Positions 55,630 to 63,816 of a DNA stretch of 64,000 nucleotides are shown here, one piece after another. Each line of letters begins with the position of its first letter. Positions within the stretch are counted from its first letter, which is position 1. Location of the stretch: contig CAXATH010000012.1 in the NCBI GenBank assembly GCA_963972195.1, positions 1 to 64,000 on the forward strand, written 5' to 3'. This stretch comes from Litorimonas sp963972195. Lineage in GTDB: Bacteria > Pseudomonadota > Alphaproteobacteria > Caulobacterales > Maricaulaceae. The notes beneath the pieces were generated by a model. That model did not search any database. It was not told where the DNA came from and saw only the letters and a program-made list of their open reading frames with translations. A program made the position numbers and the translations under genes.

Positions 55630-56142
55630 TTGCTTGGAGTTTTATATGACACAAGCGTCCTCTCCGCATTGCTTGATACGTCTCATCCAAGACATAAACT
55701 TGCGATGGAATTTGTTACATGTTTGCCACAAGGTGTCCCAGAGTATATTTCTGTTATATCTATGGCGGAGCTTAAGTTTGGGGTTTACCTGCCTGTTCAA
55801 ATTAGCGGTAAAGCTCTTCCAAAATTGGAAAACATGATTGCTGAAGCTCAGGAGTATGCGGCGTTGGAAATCAATCCACACACTTCAGAAGCTTATGCTG
55901 TGATAAAAAGCAAAATGGCTAAGAAATATTTAGCAAAAGCAAACCGACGATACAGGGCTAAATATATTGAAGATTGGATTGATCAAAATACTGGCAAAAA
56001 ATTACAAATAGACGAAAATGATTTATGGCTTTGCGCGCAATCAAAAGAGCGAGGACTGACACTCATAACAGCAGACCCAGGCATGAAACGTATCGCAGAG
56101 GCTGATAGCGATGTAGAACTGAAAATATTACTTCCGCAATAA
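55630..56142 (+). CDS. PIN-domain protein, putative RNase/DNase effector
   Basis: This is a PIN-fold nuclease of 170 residues. Acidic residues fit the active site: Asp7 in LYDTSVLS, Glu47 in SMAELKFG, Asp131 in ENDLWLCAQ and Asp149 in TADPGM. An insertion of about 30 basic residues (95-127, MAKKYLAKANRRYRAKY) is unusual for VapC toxins. The start is TTG at 55630, four bases after the methylase stop. No VapB-like antitoxin is present. Coupling to a methylase suggests that self-DNA methylation or the methylase itself controls the nuclease. Confidence 0.75.
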   Translation: MLGVLYDTSVLSALLDTSHPRHKLAMEFVTCLPQGVPEYISVISMAELKFGVYLPVQISGKALPKLENMIAEAQEYAALEINPHTSEAYAVIKSKMAKKYLAKANRRYRAKYIEDWIDQNTGKKLQIDENDLWLCAQSKERGLTLITADPGMKRIAEADSDVELKILLPQ

Positions 56143-56217
56143 AATCGAGCCTACAGTATTTCTGCTCACCCAAAATTAGCCAAGTTGTGACTGCGGAGAG
56201 GTTCATGAAAGGGATCG

Positions 56218-57355
56218 ATGGGAATTATGTGGAATACAGACGTACATCGCAACACCTTGATAGAGATGCACGGTATCCGAAATGCCGACGTGGCTTACAC
56301 GATCTATTTTGATGAAACCAATAATATCGCCAAACTCAGACTGAATGCGGGCAAACTGAATGTCTCAGATTCAGCCTGTTTTGCACTGGGTGGTCTGGCG
56401 ATGGTCGGGACAAAACAAGAGCCGGTACTATCAGATTTAACGGCATTATTTGGCGTGGCGCCGAGCGTTGACGAACTCAAAAGGCGGCATCTTGGAAAGG
56501 GTGATTTTACTGCGATTTTAGCGTCCGTTAAAGTCAAAAAGTTTTTGGACTGGCTACTTGCCCAAGATTATTACCTGCATTACCAAATTATCGACCCTCT
56601 CTATCGACCCTCTCTATTGGGGCTTGGTTGACATCATCGATAACGTCGTAATGGGGCTTGATATTCCGATGTCGCAAAAGTTCTTTATCAGCCAAAATGC
56701 AAAGGCGGATTTGCACCGTGTCGTTCAGCATCATTTATCCGCAACTGAAGTTGTTTTTGCACGCTTCGACTATCCCAATGTAACGCCCGCTAATAACCGC
56801 AATTTTTATCAGGCCATTGTCGATATGGTGCAGGCTAGTGAATGCTTAGAGCCGCATCCGAAAATGATGTTGCGGGGGATTTTAGAAATGGGAATGAGGC
56901 TTGAGCCCTCAGGACTTCTGGGTGGCGAAGATGCGAACACGCTACTCGACAGTTTCGACAAATTTTATGCTGAACGGATTATGTTGTTTAAAAATTCTAC
57001 TATCATTTTCGATAATGAAACCCGCATCTCAGAAAGGCTTGGTGGCCCAGCCTATGAAGAGATGATTGGAGTTCAAAAAAATTATCAATTTACTGATTCC
57101 AAATCCAATATATTCGTTCAACTGTCCGATCTAATTATAGGCATAGTTGGCAAGTATTTTTCTTTTCTCAATACCCACGAGACCCACGAAGTGGCACAAT
57201 TTTTATCTATCCTAAGCTCTGCACAACAACATAATCTGAAAAATCTAAAAAGACTAATAGACGCCTCTGACGCGCAGTGTAACGCTTTCTACCACTACGT
57301 TATTAGCGCTCATTTAAGTGATAAAAACCGTCTGGTTTGGGAGTTTTTGGGATGA
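56218..57355 (+). pseudogene. DUF3800 protein gene, frameshifted by a 13-bp tandem duplication
   Basis: Two overlapping frames together make one DUF3800 protein. The 5' frame (56218-56631) has YTIYFDETNN with the first metal Asp; the 3' frame, entered at about 56600, continues DPLYWGLVDIIDNVV and ends with IIFDNETRI, FTDSKSNIFVQLSDLIIG. The break is at a perfect 13-bp repeat (56589-56614). Removing one unit restores a single frame of about 370 codons. DUF3800 proteins are RNase H-like and often lie in defence islands and mobile elements. Decay looks very recent, or reversible by slippage. Confidence 0.85.
56589..56617 (+). repeat. 13-bp tandem duplication in DUF3800 gene
   Basis: TATCGACCCTCTC occurs twice in a row (56589-56601 and 56602-56614), followed by TAT of a third partial unit. 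Thirteen is not a multiple of three, so the extra unit shifts the reading frame. Loss of one unit by replication slippage would restore the gene. Confidence 0.95.
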
Positions 57356-57396
57356 ATCTAACCCTGTTAAGGTCTCTGCGTTGTAATAGTAGGCAC

Positions 57397-60159
57397 TTAC
57401 GACGTGGGTTCTGCAGAGCTCTCATCGATGATAAAGGGTAGCGGAGCCGGACGTAGGAAGGGGGATGAAGTTAAGCGAACACTCCCACGTGAAATTTCCT
57501 CGATCAGTTCGACCTGTTGACCAATGCCGTGCACTTGGAAGGGTTCCAAACTATCGAGATAGGGGGTTAATGCTGCAATCGCTGTTCGAGCCTCTTCAAT
57601 CCTTCCTGCATAAGCCAGTGTAACGGCAAAAAAACTTCTTATCTCAATGTGAAGATCATCGAGGCCGAAGCGGTCGACAACAGGAAGCACAAAAGTTTCA
57701 AACACATTTATTGCGCCGTCGGCGTCTCCTAAATCAAGGAGGTCTTGAGCATTTTCCTGAGCTTCTTTCGCCATTGACCGCCAAGCAGCCGCTTGTTGAT
57801 AGAATTTAGCGGCATGGACTCGGGTAAGTGCGGGGACACTCCCAAGTGCTCGCTGACACATAGAGCACAACGAAAGGCAGTCTGCGAGTCTCTTGAGTTC
57901 GTCCTGTGTTTCTGTGTTGATTTCACCGATCATCGCCCGAAGGTCGTCCGCATTTGCACCGACAACATCTATTGGGTCTATGCCCAGTAGTTGGTATATT
58001 TCCAGTGCGACCTCACCTGCCGAACGCAAAGACAAATGAAAATTGTCGAGATGAAAGAGCGACACAGCAAAATTATAGCGCAAAATACGATGTCGAAGTG
58101 GGTCGTCGCCTAGGCCAATCTCTGCTCTTTCGAAGGCGTGCAATACTGCGTCTTGATCATTATTCGTACCCGCAAAAATCATTTCTTTCATGGCTAGGGT
58201 CAATGGTGCGTCTTGATCTGTTACGTCCTCGTTCTCCAGCAAGTTTCGCATTCGTGTTAGTCGAGCACCAATATCTTGCGTGCGGGGATCACGCTGCATG
58301 GCGTGATAAGCTAAAGCATCAAGTGCGGTGAACCGCGCGTCCGCTGAGGCTGCATCATCTGCGGCAAAGCTTTCGAGTACCACGACAAGATCGTCGAAGT
58401 TTCCAACCTCGTGAAAAATTTCATTCGTCGCTAGGTCTGCAAGGACTTCGGTCATGCCTAAATCTGGCAACAGACGAATCCAGACCGCTAGGCGATCGAG
58501 CCGTTGCTGGTCCTGCAATGATTGAAATAATGTGTCAGCCAAAGCACGGGTAATCCCGATACGTCTCGCTTCAGGCCAATCAGCTAGCGCAGCTAATGTT
58601 ACCACGGATAGGGCATCGTGAGACCTCCACGCGTCAGAGCCGACCGCTTGTACAAGTCCGAGACGCGATAAACGCCGCAGAGGACGTCTTGCTGAAATAC
58701 CGTCTTCAATAGAAGATACAATTGTTTCAATTTCAGCTAATTTTAACGAAACCCCCGAACGCCCGAGTGTGCAGAGAATGATCGCTTCATTGTCGTCCAA
58801 CTGCTCGAACACACTTTCAAGAATTAGTGCCTGAGCAGTAGCTTCCCGCTCAACTCCTTGTGATAAATCGCGTAGGAACGTATCAGTATCTCCGTCATAT
58901 GCGCTTTGCGATACAACCGCAGCATTTATTACATATAGCGGAAGGCCAGCGGTCATTACGCGCCATCGCTCAGCAGAGGCGGGATCGAGTGCAGAGCCTG
59001 ACTCCGCGAAAACTGCGGCTACCGTCTCACGTGACCAGCCTTCAAGATTCTCTATGGTTATGCCAATACGGGCGGCTAGTGCAGGTAATGCATCTATTGG
59101 CTGTCCCAACAAAATGAAATCAAGATTTGGCGTTCGGTCTAACACAGCTCGGAGTGCGTCTGCTGGCATAACGTGTACGTTATCGAGAACAATCAGAGGG
59201 CGAATTTCACGAGGTCCGAGCTGGTCTGATACCCAAGACAATGCGTCTAGTCCTTGTACAGCTGGTAAACGTCCAGCCTCTCCGGTTACCCCAAGCAGGC
59301 TAGCAGCAATTTCCCTTGCAAGTGCAGAAGCAAGTGCCGCGGATGGATAGCTTCCTATGTCGCAATAAATCATAGGCTGAGGTGAGGTCAGTGCTTGCAT
59401 GGACGCCCATGCAGTTTTTCCAGCTCCAGAAAAACCCGAAATCAAACGCACGCGCTCACCAGAGCTCAACTGCGGTTCGTTACGTTGAGGTCTGTAGGAA
59501 GCTGGGAGCAATGGAAATTGCTGCATTTGAAGAACGTAGGTCTCGAACAAAGCCGGAAGTTCTTCTTCTGCAATCAAATGGACATGGGATTCGTCAGTCT
59601 CTCCAGTAGCGACATATTGCACATGCGCTGCAAGCTTCAACACAAGCGTTGATGGAATGAGCCCTGGAAATGCTAGCGTTTCCGCAGATGCTTCCGTCAT
59701 TTCAAGGAGAGTCGAAATGTTTTCTGTCGGCTCGGGCACAAGTGGATGGCCATCTAACGGCTGACCTGGGCACACATAGTGGCAGTTTTCTGGCCAGTCA
59801 GGTAAATCTCCTGCGAGTGTAGATCCAGCCGAACGGTTTGCTACGATTGCGAAAACTAGCTCCCGTTTCTCACCAGCTTTTTTAAGTTTGCTCTCTAGAC
59901 TTTTAAAGCGAACAAGCGCATCTGCCACGTCTACTCTTTGAAGGTCTCTCTGACGTGTCTTAATCTGCAAGTAGTAAAGATGACTGTCAGTAGAGAGTTC
60001 AATATCCTCATCCCGTTCAATACCGATGACACGTCCTTCGCCAGGACCATGCTGAGCCAGAGCAATCAAACAAGCAGCAGCAAAGATATGCTGATAGAAA
60101 AACCCTCTATGGGTTGCTTCTATTCTATTCAATTGAGCAGTATCTATTACATCTGACAT
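57397..60159 (-). CDS. STAND-type ATPase with N-terminal Cap4/DUF4297-like nuclease domain
   Basis: The protein has 920 residues. Residues 1-110 resemble the Cap4/DUF4297 PD-(D/E)XK nuclease: HRGFFYQHIFAAACLIA, then IERDEDIEL with Asp52/Glu54 and YLQIKTRQ with Gln65 and Lys67. Walker A GFSGAGKT is at 242-249 and Walker B PLIVLDNV at 321-328. The C-terminal ~450 residues are helical and TPR-like, the usual sensor part of STAND proteins. The layout (nuclease, NTPase, repeats) is that of Avs-type antiphage sensors, though shorter. It stands alone, convergent with the DUF3800 gene, with its promoter side facing the integrase. Assignment to defence is inference from architecture and context. Confidence 0.8.
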   Translation of the reverse strand: MSDVIDTAQLNRIEATHRGFFYQHIFAAACLIALAQHGPGEGRVIGIERDEDIELSTDSHLYYLQIKTRQRDLQRVDVADALVRFKSLESKLKKAGEKRELVFAIVANRSAGSTLAGDLPDWPENCHYVCPGQPLDGHPLVPEPTENISTLLEMTEASAETLAFPGLIPSTLVLKLAAHVQYVATGETDESHVHLIAEEELPALFETYVLQMQQFPLLPASYRPQRNEPQLSSGERVRLISGFSGAGKTAWASMQALTSPQPMIYCDIGSYPSAALASALAREIAASLLGVTGEAGRLPAVQGLDALSWVSDQLGPREIRPLIVLDNVHVMPADALRAVLDRTPNLDFILLGQPIDALPALAARIGITIENLEGWSRETVAAVFAESGSALDPASAERWRVMTAGLPLYVINAAVVSQSAYDGDTDTFLRDLSQGVEREATAQALILESVFEQLDDNEAIILCTLGRSGVSLKLAEIETIVSSIEDGISARRPLRRLSRLGLVQAVGSDAWRSHDALSVVTLAALADWPEARRIGITRALADTLFQSLQDQQRLDRLAVWIRLLPDLGMTEVLADLATNEIFHEVGNFDDLVVVLESFAADDAASADARFTALDALAYHAMQRDPRTQDIGARLTRMRNLLENEDVTDQDAPLTLAMKEMIFAGTNNDQDAVLHAFERAEIGLGDDPLRHRILRYNFAVSLFHLDNFHLSLRSAGEVALEIYQLLGIDPIDVVGANADDLRAMIGEINTETQDELKRLADCLSLCSMCQRALGSVPALTRVHAAKFYQQAAAWRSMAKEAQENAQDLLDLGDADGAINVFETFVLPVVDRFGLDDLHIEIRSFFAVTLAYAGRIEEARTAIAALTPYLDSLEPFQVHGIGQQVELIEEISRGSVRLTSSPFLRPAPLPFIIDESSAEPTS

Positions 60160-60270
60160 ATGAAAATGAATGTAGTCTATTATTCTACAAGATCACAAGA
60201 ATTGGCGCTAAATCTTCATTTAGCTGAAGTCCGCTTTGGGGATGATTTTCTGATATTGTTGTTACTGTTC

Positions 60271-61668
60271 TTAAGTGAACAACTGATTGTCGTATGGGTG
60301 CACAATTTTTGAAAGCTCATCTCTTTTATAGGCAAGTGAACCGCCTGATCCGTAAAGAGGGCGTTTCAGTTTATGTCCCATAAGCGTGCAGCGTAAGTCA
60401 TGGTCAATCCCGGCTTCGAGCATCCTATCCTCAAATGAATGACGCACGGAATAAATCGTATGCTTCTCACTCTCCAAGAGTTGGTTGTCTTGGAAGAATT
60501 TCATGAGTGTGTTGGACAGGTGAGTATCTTTATCAAAATATCGAGGAAATCCGTCAGGATTTGCCTTCATCACTTCTAAGGATACACCGAGCAACGGAAT
60601 CTCTCTATTTGAGGCAGACGCTTTTACTTCTCGATTAGACCTCTCTCTAATCTCAACATGTGGCACGTCATGATTAAGATGAATGTTCTCGGGTAGGAGA
60701 TTACAAATCTCGCTTGGTCTTGCTCCGGTCTCTATGATGGCAAGGAAAATGCTTCGAGCTTCAGGATTTAAGCCTTCTAAAGCTCCCGGTTTTAGAATTT
60801 TGCTTCGCATCCACTCAATGCTGAATGGTGGGCGCTTTCTTTTGTTTTTATCTGTGTCTTTGAATGAAAGTTTGCGGAAAGGGTTGGCGCGGTCTTCTTC
60901 TCCGATAAAAGCGAAGTATTTCGAGTATAAAGTGCGCATGTTTCCAATGCGTCTGTTCGCGGTATAGGGCGTAGGGCGCTTGCCGTTTTCATCTCCATTC
61001 TTAATCCTATCGGCCCACCAGTTTCTAAACTCGATGGCATGATCGCGGGTGATCTGCGTCATTCCGATGTCACCAACGACTTTGACAAAATAGTCGACAG
61101 AGATCCGTTTTGAATTTTCCCAAGATTTACGTTGAGCCGGGGACTTCTTCAACTGTGCATCGAACTCAACCTCATTCACATAAAAGGCGAAGCATTGAGA
61201 TACGGTGATATCTTCACGTTTCGGCTTTTTAATGCCGCCGAGTAGGGCTTCTGTGACAAGGGTGGGGGGCTTTTCTTTGGGTATGTCGAATTGCTCAGCA
61301 AGAGCCATGACTCGGCTTTTTGCGTCGTCTATATTTCGATCTTCATAGATCTCTTGTGCGGTCTTATAGATAAAGCCATATGTCAAAGCCTTCGCTTTAG
61401 CCGCCTGATAGTGAAGAGATTGAACGCGTTGGGTCGCTTCTGTTAAGCCTTGATTGGCTGCAGCATCATTAGACAGGGCTGCCCAATAAGCCTCATCCGC
61501 ACGCTCCATCGCATCACGCCTGATCCTGGCGATATCCAGTGATTTGGTCTCAAGTGATGCCCGGACTTTTGAGCGTGAATCTATATGTTTATACTTGCTC
61601 GGAACACGCCGCTTATAGTTCCAAGCATTTCCTCTTTGATAGAGATACCGGTTCTCATTTGTCGCCAT
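60271..61668 (-). CDS. Tyrosine recombinase (ICE integrase)
   Basis: This enzyme integrates and excises the ICE at the tRNA-Asn gene. The N-terminus (YLYQRGNAWNYKRRVPSKYK) is of the DUF6538/bacteriophage-integrase type, with a SAM-like core-binding domain near residue 170. The catalytic residues are Arg in ETGARPSEICNL, His-x-x-Arg in YSVRHSFEDRML, His in LMGHKLKRP and the nucleophile Tyr in GSLAYKRDELS close to the C-terminus. The ATG at 61668 is preferred: the GTG at 61713 would place three 12-bp repeats inside the gene. The promoter lies between the gene and the tRNA. Confidence 0.92.
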   Translation of the reverse strand: MATNENRYLYQRGNAWNYKRRVPSKYKHIDSRSKVRASLETKSLDIARIRRDAMERADEAYWAALSNDAAANQGLTEATQRVQSLHYQAAKAKALTYGFIYKTAQEIYEDRNIDDAKSRVMALAEQFDIPKEKPPTLVTEALLGGIKKPKREDITVSQCFAFYVNEVEFDAQLKKSPAQRKSWENSKRISVDYFVKVVGDIGMTQITRDHAIEFRNWWADRIKNGDENGKRPTPYTANRRIGNMRTLYSKYFAFIGEEDRANPFRKLSFKDTDKNKRKRPPFSIEWMRSKILKPGALEGLNPEARSIFLAIIETGARPSEICNLLPENIHLNHDVPHVEIRERSNREVKASASNREIPLLGVSLEVMKANPDGFPRYFDKDTHLSNTLMKFFQDNQLLESEKHTIYSVRHSFEDRMLEAGIDHDLRCTLMGHKLKRPLYGSGGSLAYKRDELSKIVHPYDNQLFT

Positions 61669-61678
61669 ATCATTGACC

Positions 61679-61713
61679 TTTTGGGGCACGATTAGGGGCA
61701 CATTTTGGGGCAC
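61679..61713. repeat. Three 12-bp-spaced GGGGCAC repeats between int and tRNA-Asn
   Basis: TTTTGGGGCAC occurs at 61679-61689 and 61703-61713, with ATTAGGGGCAC at 61691-61701. The units start exactly 12 bp apart. They lie 91-125 bp from the encoded CCA of the tRNA, on the ICE side. Arm-type sites of tyrosine recombinases are short direct repeats close to att, so these are the likely integrase arm sites and may also control int. Confidence 0.65.
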
Positions 61714-61803
61714 AATAACACAGTTTACCGCAAAACTGAACCTAATCCAATTAAAAGTATCTTATGATTTCAATGAGTTAGTTGGTTTCCATGCAGGAAA
61801 AGA

Positions 61804-61879
61804 TGGCTCCGCAAGCAGGACTCGAACCTGCGACAAGCTGATTAACAGTCAGCTGCTCTACCAACTGAGCTATTGCGGA
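61804..61879 (-). tRNA. tRNA-Asn (anticodon GTT), ICE attachment site
   Basis: The minus strand folds as a full tRNA: acceptor TCCGCAA pairs with TTGCGGA, D arm AGCTCAGTTGGTAGAGC, anticodon loop CTGTTAA with GTT, T arm AGGTTCGAGTCCTG, discriminator G and an encoded CCA. The 3' end faces the integrase, so the attachment core is within the 3' part of this gene. The gene stays intact, meaning that the ICE carries a copy of the tRNA 3' end at its inner border. The far copy is outside the window. Confidence 0.97.
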
Positions 61880-62193
61880 TCACCAGTCTCGGTAGGCGCG
61901 CTCTGTAACAGTATTATGGTGCAACAGACAAGTCTGATTTTTAATAAAAATGAGAGAAAACTCATATGAACTGTTATTTTTTCAGGTCAAAAAAAAAGGG
62001 AGCACAGAGGCTCCCGAAGGTATTAGGTGAAAATTGGGTTGTCTCGTGGGAGACAGGTTCTTTATTAACGACCAAGGTAAAGATTTTCTTAAAATAAGAA
62101 AGAAAGTTTAGTTTTGATTCACCTCATTCACGATGAATGGCCAAATGACGCAAATCATGTTATTAATAAAGACTGATTTTAGGAGTGAAGCAC
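61880..62193. other. Intergenic region between tRNA-Asn and DUF962 gene
   Basis: This 314-bp stretch has no open frame of note. It holds the tRNA promoter, a minus-strand intrinsic terminator at 61989-62015, and the DUF962 promoter. The part upstream of the terminator on the minus strand (about 62020-62150) is a small-RNA candidate. Confidence 0.45.
61989..62015 (-). terminator. Strong rho-independent terminator upstream of tRNA-Asn
   Basis: On the minus strand GGGAGC (62015-62010) pairs with GCTCCC (62003-61998) over a 6-base loop, followed by nine T (61997-61989). No minus-strand protein gene ends nearby: the dihydroorotase-like gene ends over 500 bp away, beyond the DUF962 gene. It may close a small RNA of about 100-150 nt, or shield the tRNA from read-through. 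Confidence 0.75.
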
Positions 62194-62541
62194 ATGAAAG
62201 CTATTAAGACGTACTCAGAGTTTTGGCCTTTTTATTTGCGTGAGCACTCCAAACCTGCAACCCGGGGTTGGCATTATGTCGGGACAGCGATCGGACTTGG
62301 AATTTTGGTTTTTGCGATATTTACCGCCCGTTGGTGGATGTTACCCCTCATGCTTGTGGCTGGCTATTTCTTTGCGTGGATGAGCCATGCGACCGTCGAG
62401 AAGAATAGGCCTGCGACTTTCACTTATCCATTATGGTCATTTATCAGTGATTTTAAGATGTTTTTCTGCTTTCTAACCGGCCAAATGCCGATAGAACTTG
62501 AAAAAGCCGGTGTCACAAAACCAACGGCGGCATCGCGATAA
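62194..62541 (+). CDS. DUF962 / Mpo1-like membrane protein
   Basis: This small integral membrane protein (115 residues) of the DUF962 family is related to yeast Mpo1. The N-terminal FWPFYLREHSKPATRGWHYV carries conserved His residues. Two membrane segments follow (GTAIGLGILVFAIFTA and WMLPLMLVAGYFFAW), then WMSHATVEKNRPATF and PLWSFISDFKMF. Yeast Mpo1 is a dioxygenase of fatty-acid alpha-oxidation; whether the bacterial protein acts so is not known. AGGAG lies 8 bases before the ATG at 62194. It is chromosomal, outside the ICE. Confidence 0.85.
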   Translation: MKAIKTYSEFWPFYLREHSKPATRGWHYVGTAIGLGILVFAIFTARWWMLPLMLVAGYFFAWMSHATVEKNRPATFTYPLWSFISDFKMFFCFLTGQMPIELEKAGVTKPTAASR

Positions 62542-62550
62542 CACGTCTCG

Positions 62551-63816
62551 TTACAAGCTAAAAACTTCGCGGCCTTGATAGAAAGTTTTAATGGCCCGAC
62601 CTGTCAACCGTCTCCCGTCAAAGGGTGTATTCTTTGATCGGCTCTTCAATTGGCTACTTTCACAGACCCAGGGCTTATTTGGATCTATAAGAACGAGATT
62701 GGCTGGAGAGTCTTGCTTGAGCCGCCCCGTCTCGAGTCCCAGAAGTTCTGCCGGATGACAGGTGACCGCGGCTAGAAATGCACTCAAATCCAAATAACCG
62801 TCCGCCACTTGAGAAAGTCCCGCGGCAAGCAATAACTCGAGCCCGACAGCGCCTGGAGCGGCTTCAGAGTAAGGTAGGCGCTTTTCACCGGCGGGTCTTG
62901 GATCGTGATCCGAAACAATAATATCAATTTCGCCTCTATTTACGCCTTCTAATAGCGCTAAACGGTCGCTTTCTTCGCGTAGGGGCGGGTCTAGCTTGGC
63001 AAAGCTTCGATAGTCTCCAATATCCACCTCATTCAGGCAGAGGTGATTAATGGAAACAGAAGAATAAACATCCAGATCCTTGGCTTTGGCGGTTTTGACG
63101 GCTTCAAGCGCATCTTTGGAGGCAATGAGGTCAATTAAAAGCCTCCCGCCCGTCAGTTCAGCCAAGGCAATGTCCCGTTCAGCCATAATGCGTTCCGATA
63201 TGGCTGGCGCCGCATTTAATCCGAGGCGAGAAGACAAATTGCTTTCATGTGCCACGGTTCCTTCGGACAAACTGGGTTCGACAGCGCGATTGGCAATCAG
63301 GGCATTGAAATTTGCCGCGTAAGACATGAGGCGGCGCATTGTTTGGGCGTCTCGGATAGGCTCTGAGCCATTGGAAAACAATACGGCGCCTGCTTCTCGC
63401 ATTAGTCCAATTTCAGTGAGGCTTTTGCCGTCCAGCTTCTTTGTTAGGGCCCCGGCAATATGAATGTCGATAGGTAGGTCTGTCCCTTTGCGAATGAGAT
63501 AATCCACTAAGGAAATGTCATCTATAACCGGATCTGTTTCGGGCATCAGAACAATCGAGGTCACGCCGCCGGCGACTGCCGCCTTGGACGCAGTTAAGAG
63601 TGTTTCCCGATTTTCCAGACCTGGCTCACCTGTTCGGACTCTCATATCAATCAAACCCGGCGCCAATATGAGACCACCAGCGTCAACTATATCACCGCGC
63701 GGAACAATATCACCTATCTCGGCTATCTTGCCGTCTTCACAGATAATACCGCCTTCTTCGTCACGGCCAGAGGCCGGATCTATAAGGCGGGCATTTATAA
63801 TTGACAGGGCGCTCAT
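62551..63816 (-). CDS. Dihydroorotase-like protein (PyrC/PyrX type), probably non-catalytic
   Basis: This amidohydrolase-fold protein has 421 residues in the pyrimidine synthesis operon. Active dihydroorotases have HxH after PGLID; here the motif reads APGLIDMRVRTGEPG, so both metal-binding His residues are Arg. The later SDHDPRPAGEKRLPYSEAAP segment is retained. Such PyrX-type proteins are known to serve as structural partners of aspartate carbamoyltransferase. The ATG overlaps the pyrB stop as ATGA, in line with that role. A separate active dihydroorotase would be expected elsewhere in the genome. Confidence 0.85.
   Translation of the reverse strand: MSALSIINARLIDPASGRDEEGGIICEDGKIAEIGDIVPRGDIVDAGGLILAPGLIDMRVRTGEPGLENRETLLTASKAAVAGGVTSIVLMPETDPVIDDISLVDYLIRKGTDLPIDIHIAGALTKKLDGKSLTEIGLMREAGAVLFSNGSEPIRDAQTMRRLMSYAANFNALIANRAVEPSLSEGTVAHESNLSSRLGLNAAPAISERIMAERDIALAELTGGRLLIDLIASKDALEAVKTAKAKDLDVYSSVSINHLCLNEVDIGDYRSFAKLDPPLREESDRLALLEGVNRGEIDIIVSDHDPRPAGEKRLPYSEAAPGAVGLELLLAAGLSQVADGYLDLSAFLAAVTCHPAELLGLETGRLKQDSPANLVLIDPNKPWVCESSQLKSRSKNTPFDGRRLTGRAIKTFYQGREVFSL

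Noticed and set aside
55630..56142. VapC toxin of a VapBC pair
   Set aside because: No small antitoxin gene precedes it; it is coupled to the methylase and carries an unusual basic insertion.
60201..60250. Third copy of the TTAGCGGAC motif near the STAND gene
   Set aside because: Only AGCGGACT on the minus strand is shared (8 bases), too short to count as the same repeat.
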